Source of the DNA: Candidatus Thiodiazotropha endoloripes
GTDB taxonomy: Bacteria; Pseudomonadota; Gammaproteobacteria; Chromatiales; Chromatiaceae
Direction: 5' to 3'
DNA: 64,000 nt
Assembly (NCBI RefSeq): GCF_001708965.1
Contig: NZ_LVJW01000003.1
Coordinates: 1,674,001 to 1,738,000, forward strand
The translations under genes were made by a program, and so were the position numbers. Positions 63,907 through 64,000 of the stretch are shown in pieces (the stretch's first letter is position 1; each line of letters starts with the position of its first letter). Below the pieces are notes generated by a model. That model worked only from the letters and a program-made list of their open reading frames with translations, was not told the DNA's origin and made no database searches.

Positions 63907-64000
63907 CTACTCCTCCCAGCCTTCCTGTTCCATTTCATCAAATCTTGAGGGGTCGGCGGGAATGGTGTTGTTTATCGCTCTGGCCAGCCAACTGCCAGGT
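63907..64000 (-). CDS. C-terminus of a protein cut by the window edge, probably NifX
   Basis: 31 codons: GSWLARAINNTIPADPSRF then DEMEQEGWEE and TAG at 63907-63909. The WLARAI segment recalls the end of NifX (PPWLxRA), and nifX is the usual neighbour of DUF269. The Asp/Glu tail fits. Too short to be sure. Confidence 0.4.
   Translation of the reverse strand, partial: PGSWLARAINNTIPADPSRFDEMEQEGWEE

Overview
The window reads as chromosome of a free-living or symbiotic sulfur-cycle gammaproteobacterium that fixes nitrogen. This is inferred from assimilatory sulfate reduction genes with a CysB regulator, Azotobacter-like nif gene order, malate:quinone oxidoreductase, NDH-2, TonB and diguanylate cyclase genes and moderate G+C. 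It would suit a Sedimenticola/Thiodiazotropha-type organism, but no rRNA or marker gene here proves the taxon. No tRNA, rRNA, CRISPR array or intact insertion sequence was seen.

Layout. (1) 1-2533: phosphate uptake, pstS-phoU-pstC on the minus strand, behind a five-unit PhoB box array; the PhoU carries a C-terminal degenerate phosphatase domain. (2) 2838-3341: a small helical-repeat gene broken by one in-frame TGA. (3) 3598-9925: cysC, cysH-cysI-cysJ and divergent cysB. (4) 9994-12457: intact pabB between two decayed genes that look like tetrahydromethanopterin-linked C1 genes. (5) 12510-19163: TonB receptor, double-receiver diguanylate cyclase, NDH-2, HNH nuclease, MsrB. (6) 19840-23356: a minus-strand operon of ZrgA, an ABC ATPase and permease, a DUF3299 protein and a small secreted protein, headed by a near-perfect Zur box. 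(7) 23782-30695: a DUF900 hydrolase, then a sugar-type ABC importer flanked by two related 53-bp palindromic elements. (8) 31006-43437: nitrilase/DUF4242/regulator module, octaheme cytochrome with sulfatase, outer-membrane barrel, amidohydrolase, Mqo, SGNH hydrolase. (9) 44102-51156: a LexA-type repressor divergent from an MrfA/MrfB-like helicase-exonuclease pair across a nested GTTCTC/GAGAAC operator; HD-GYP, DUF3179 and DUF3047 genes. (10) 51298-64000: nitrogen fixation.

The nif region is at least three transcription units. iscA-nifU-nifS reads from a sigma-54 promoter with a NifA site and ends at a good intrinsic terminator. nifV-cysE-(TPR)-nifW-nifZ-nifM-clpX has its own sigma-54 promoter and NifA site. 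A third unit, entering from beyond the right edge, has a nifX-like end, rseC, DUF269, DUF683, an Asp-rich ferredoxin, a [2Fe-2S] ferredoxin, a second TPR paralogue and two unknown proteins. Together these supply cluster assembly (NifU/NifS/IscA), homocitrate (NifV), cysteine precursor (CysE), nitrogenase maturation (NifW/Z/M) and electron carriers.

Strongest leads: the paralogous TPR proteins in the nif units, the face-to-face sigma-54 promoters at 59675-59726, the LexA-linked mrfAB pair, the relic C1 cofactor cluster around pabB, and the Zur-controlled ABC/DUF3299 operon.
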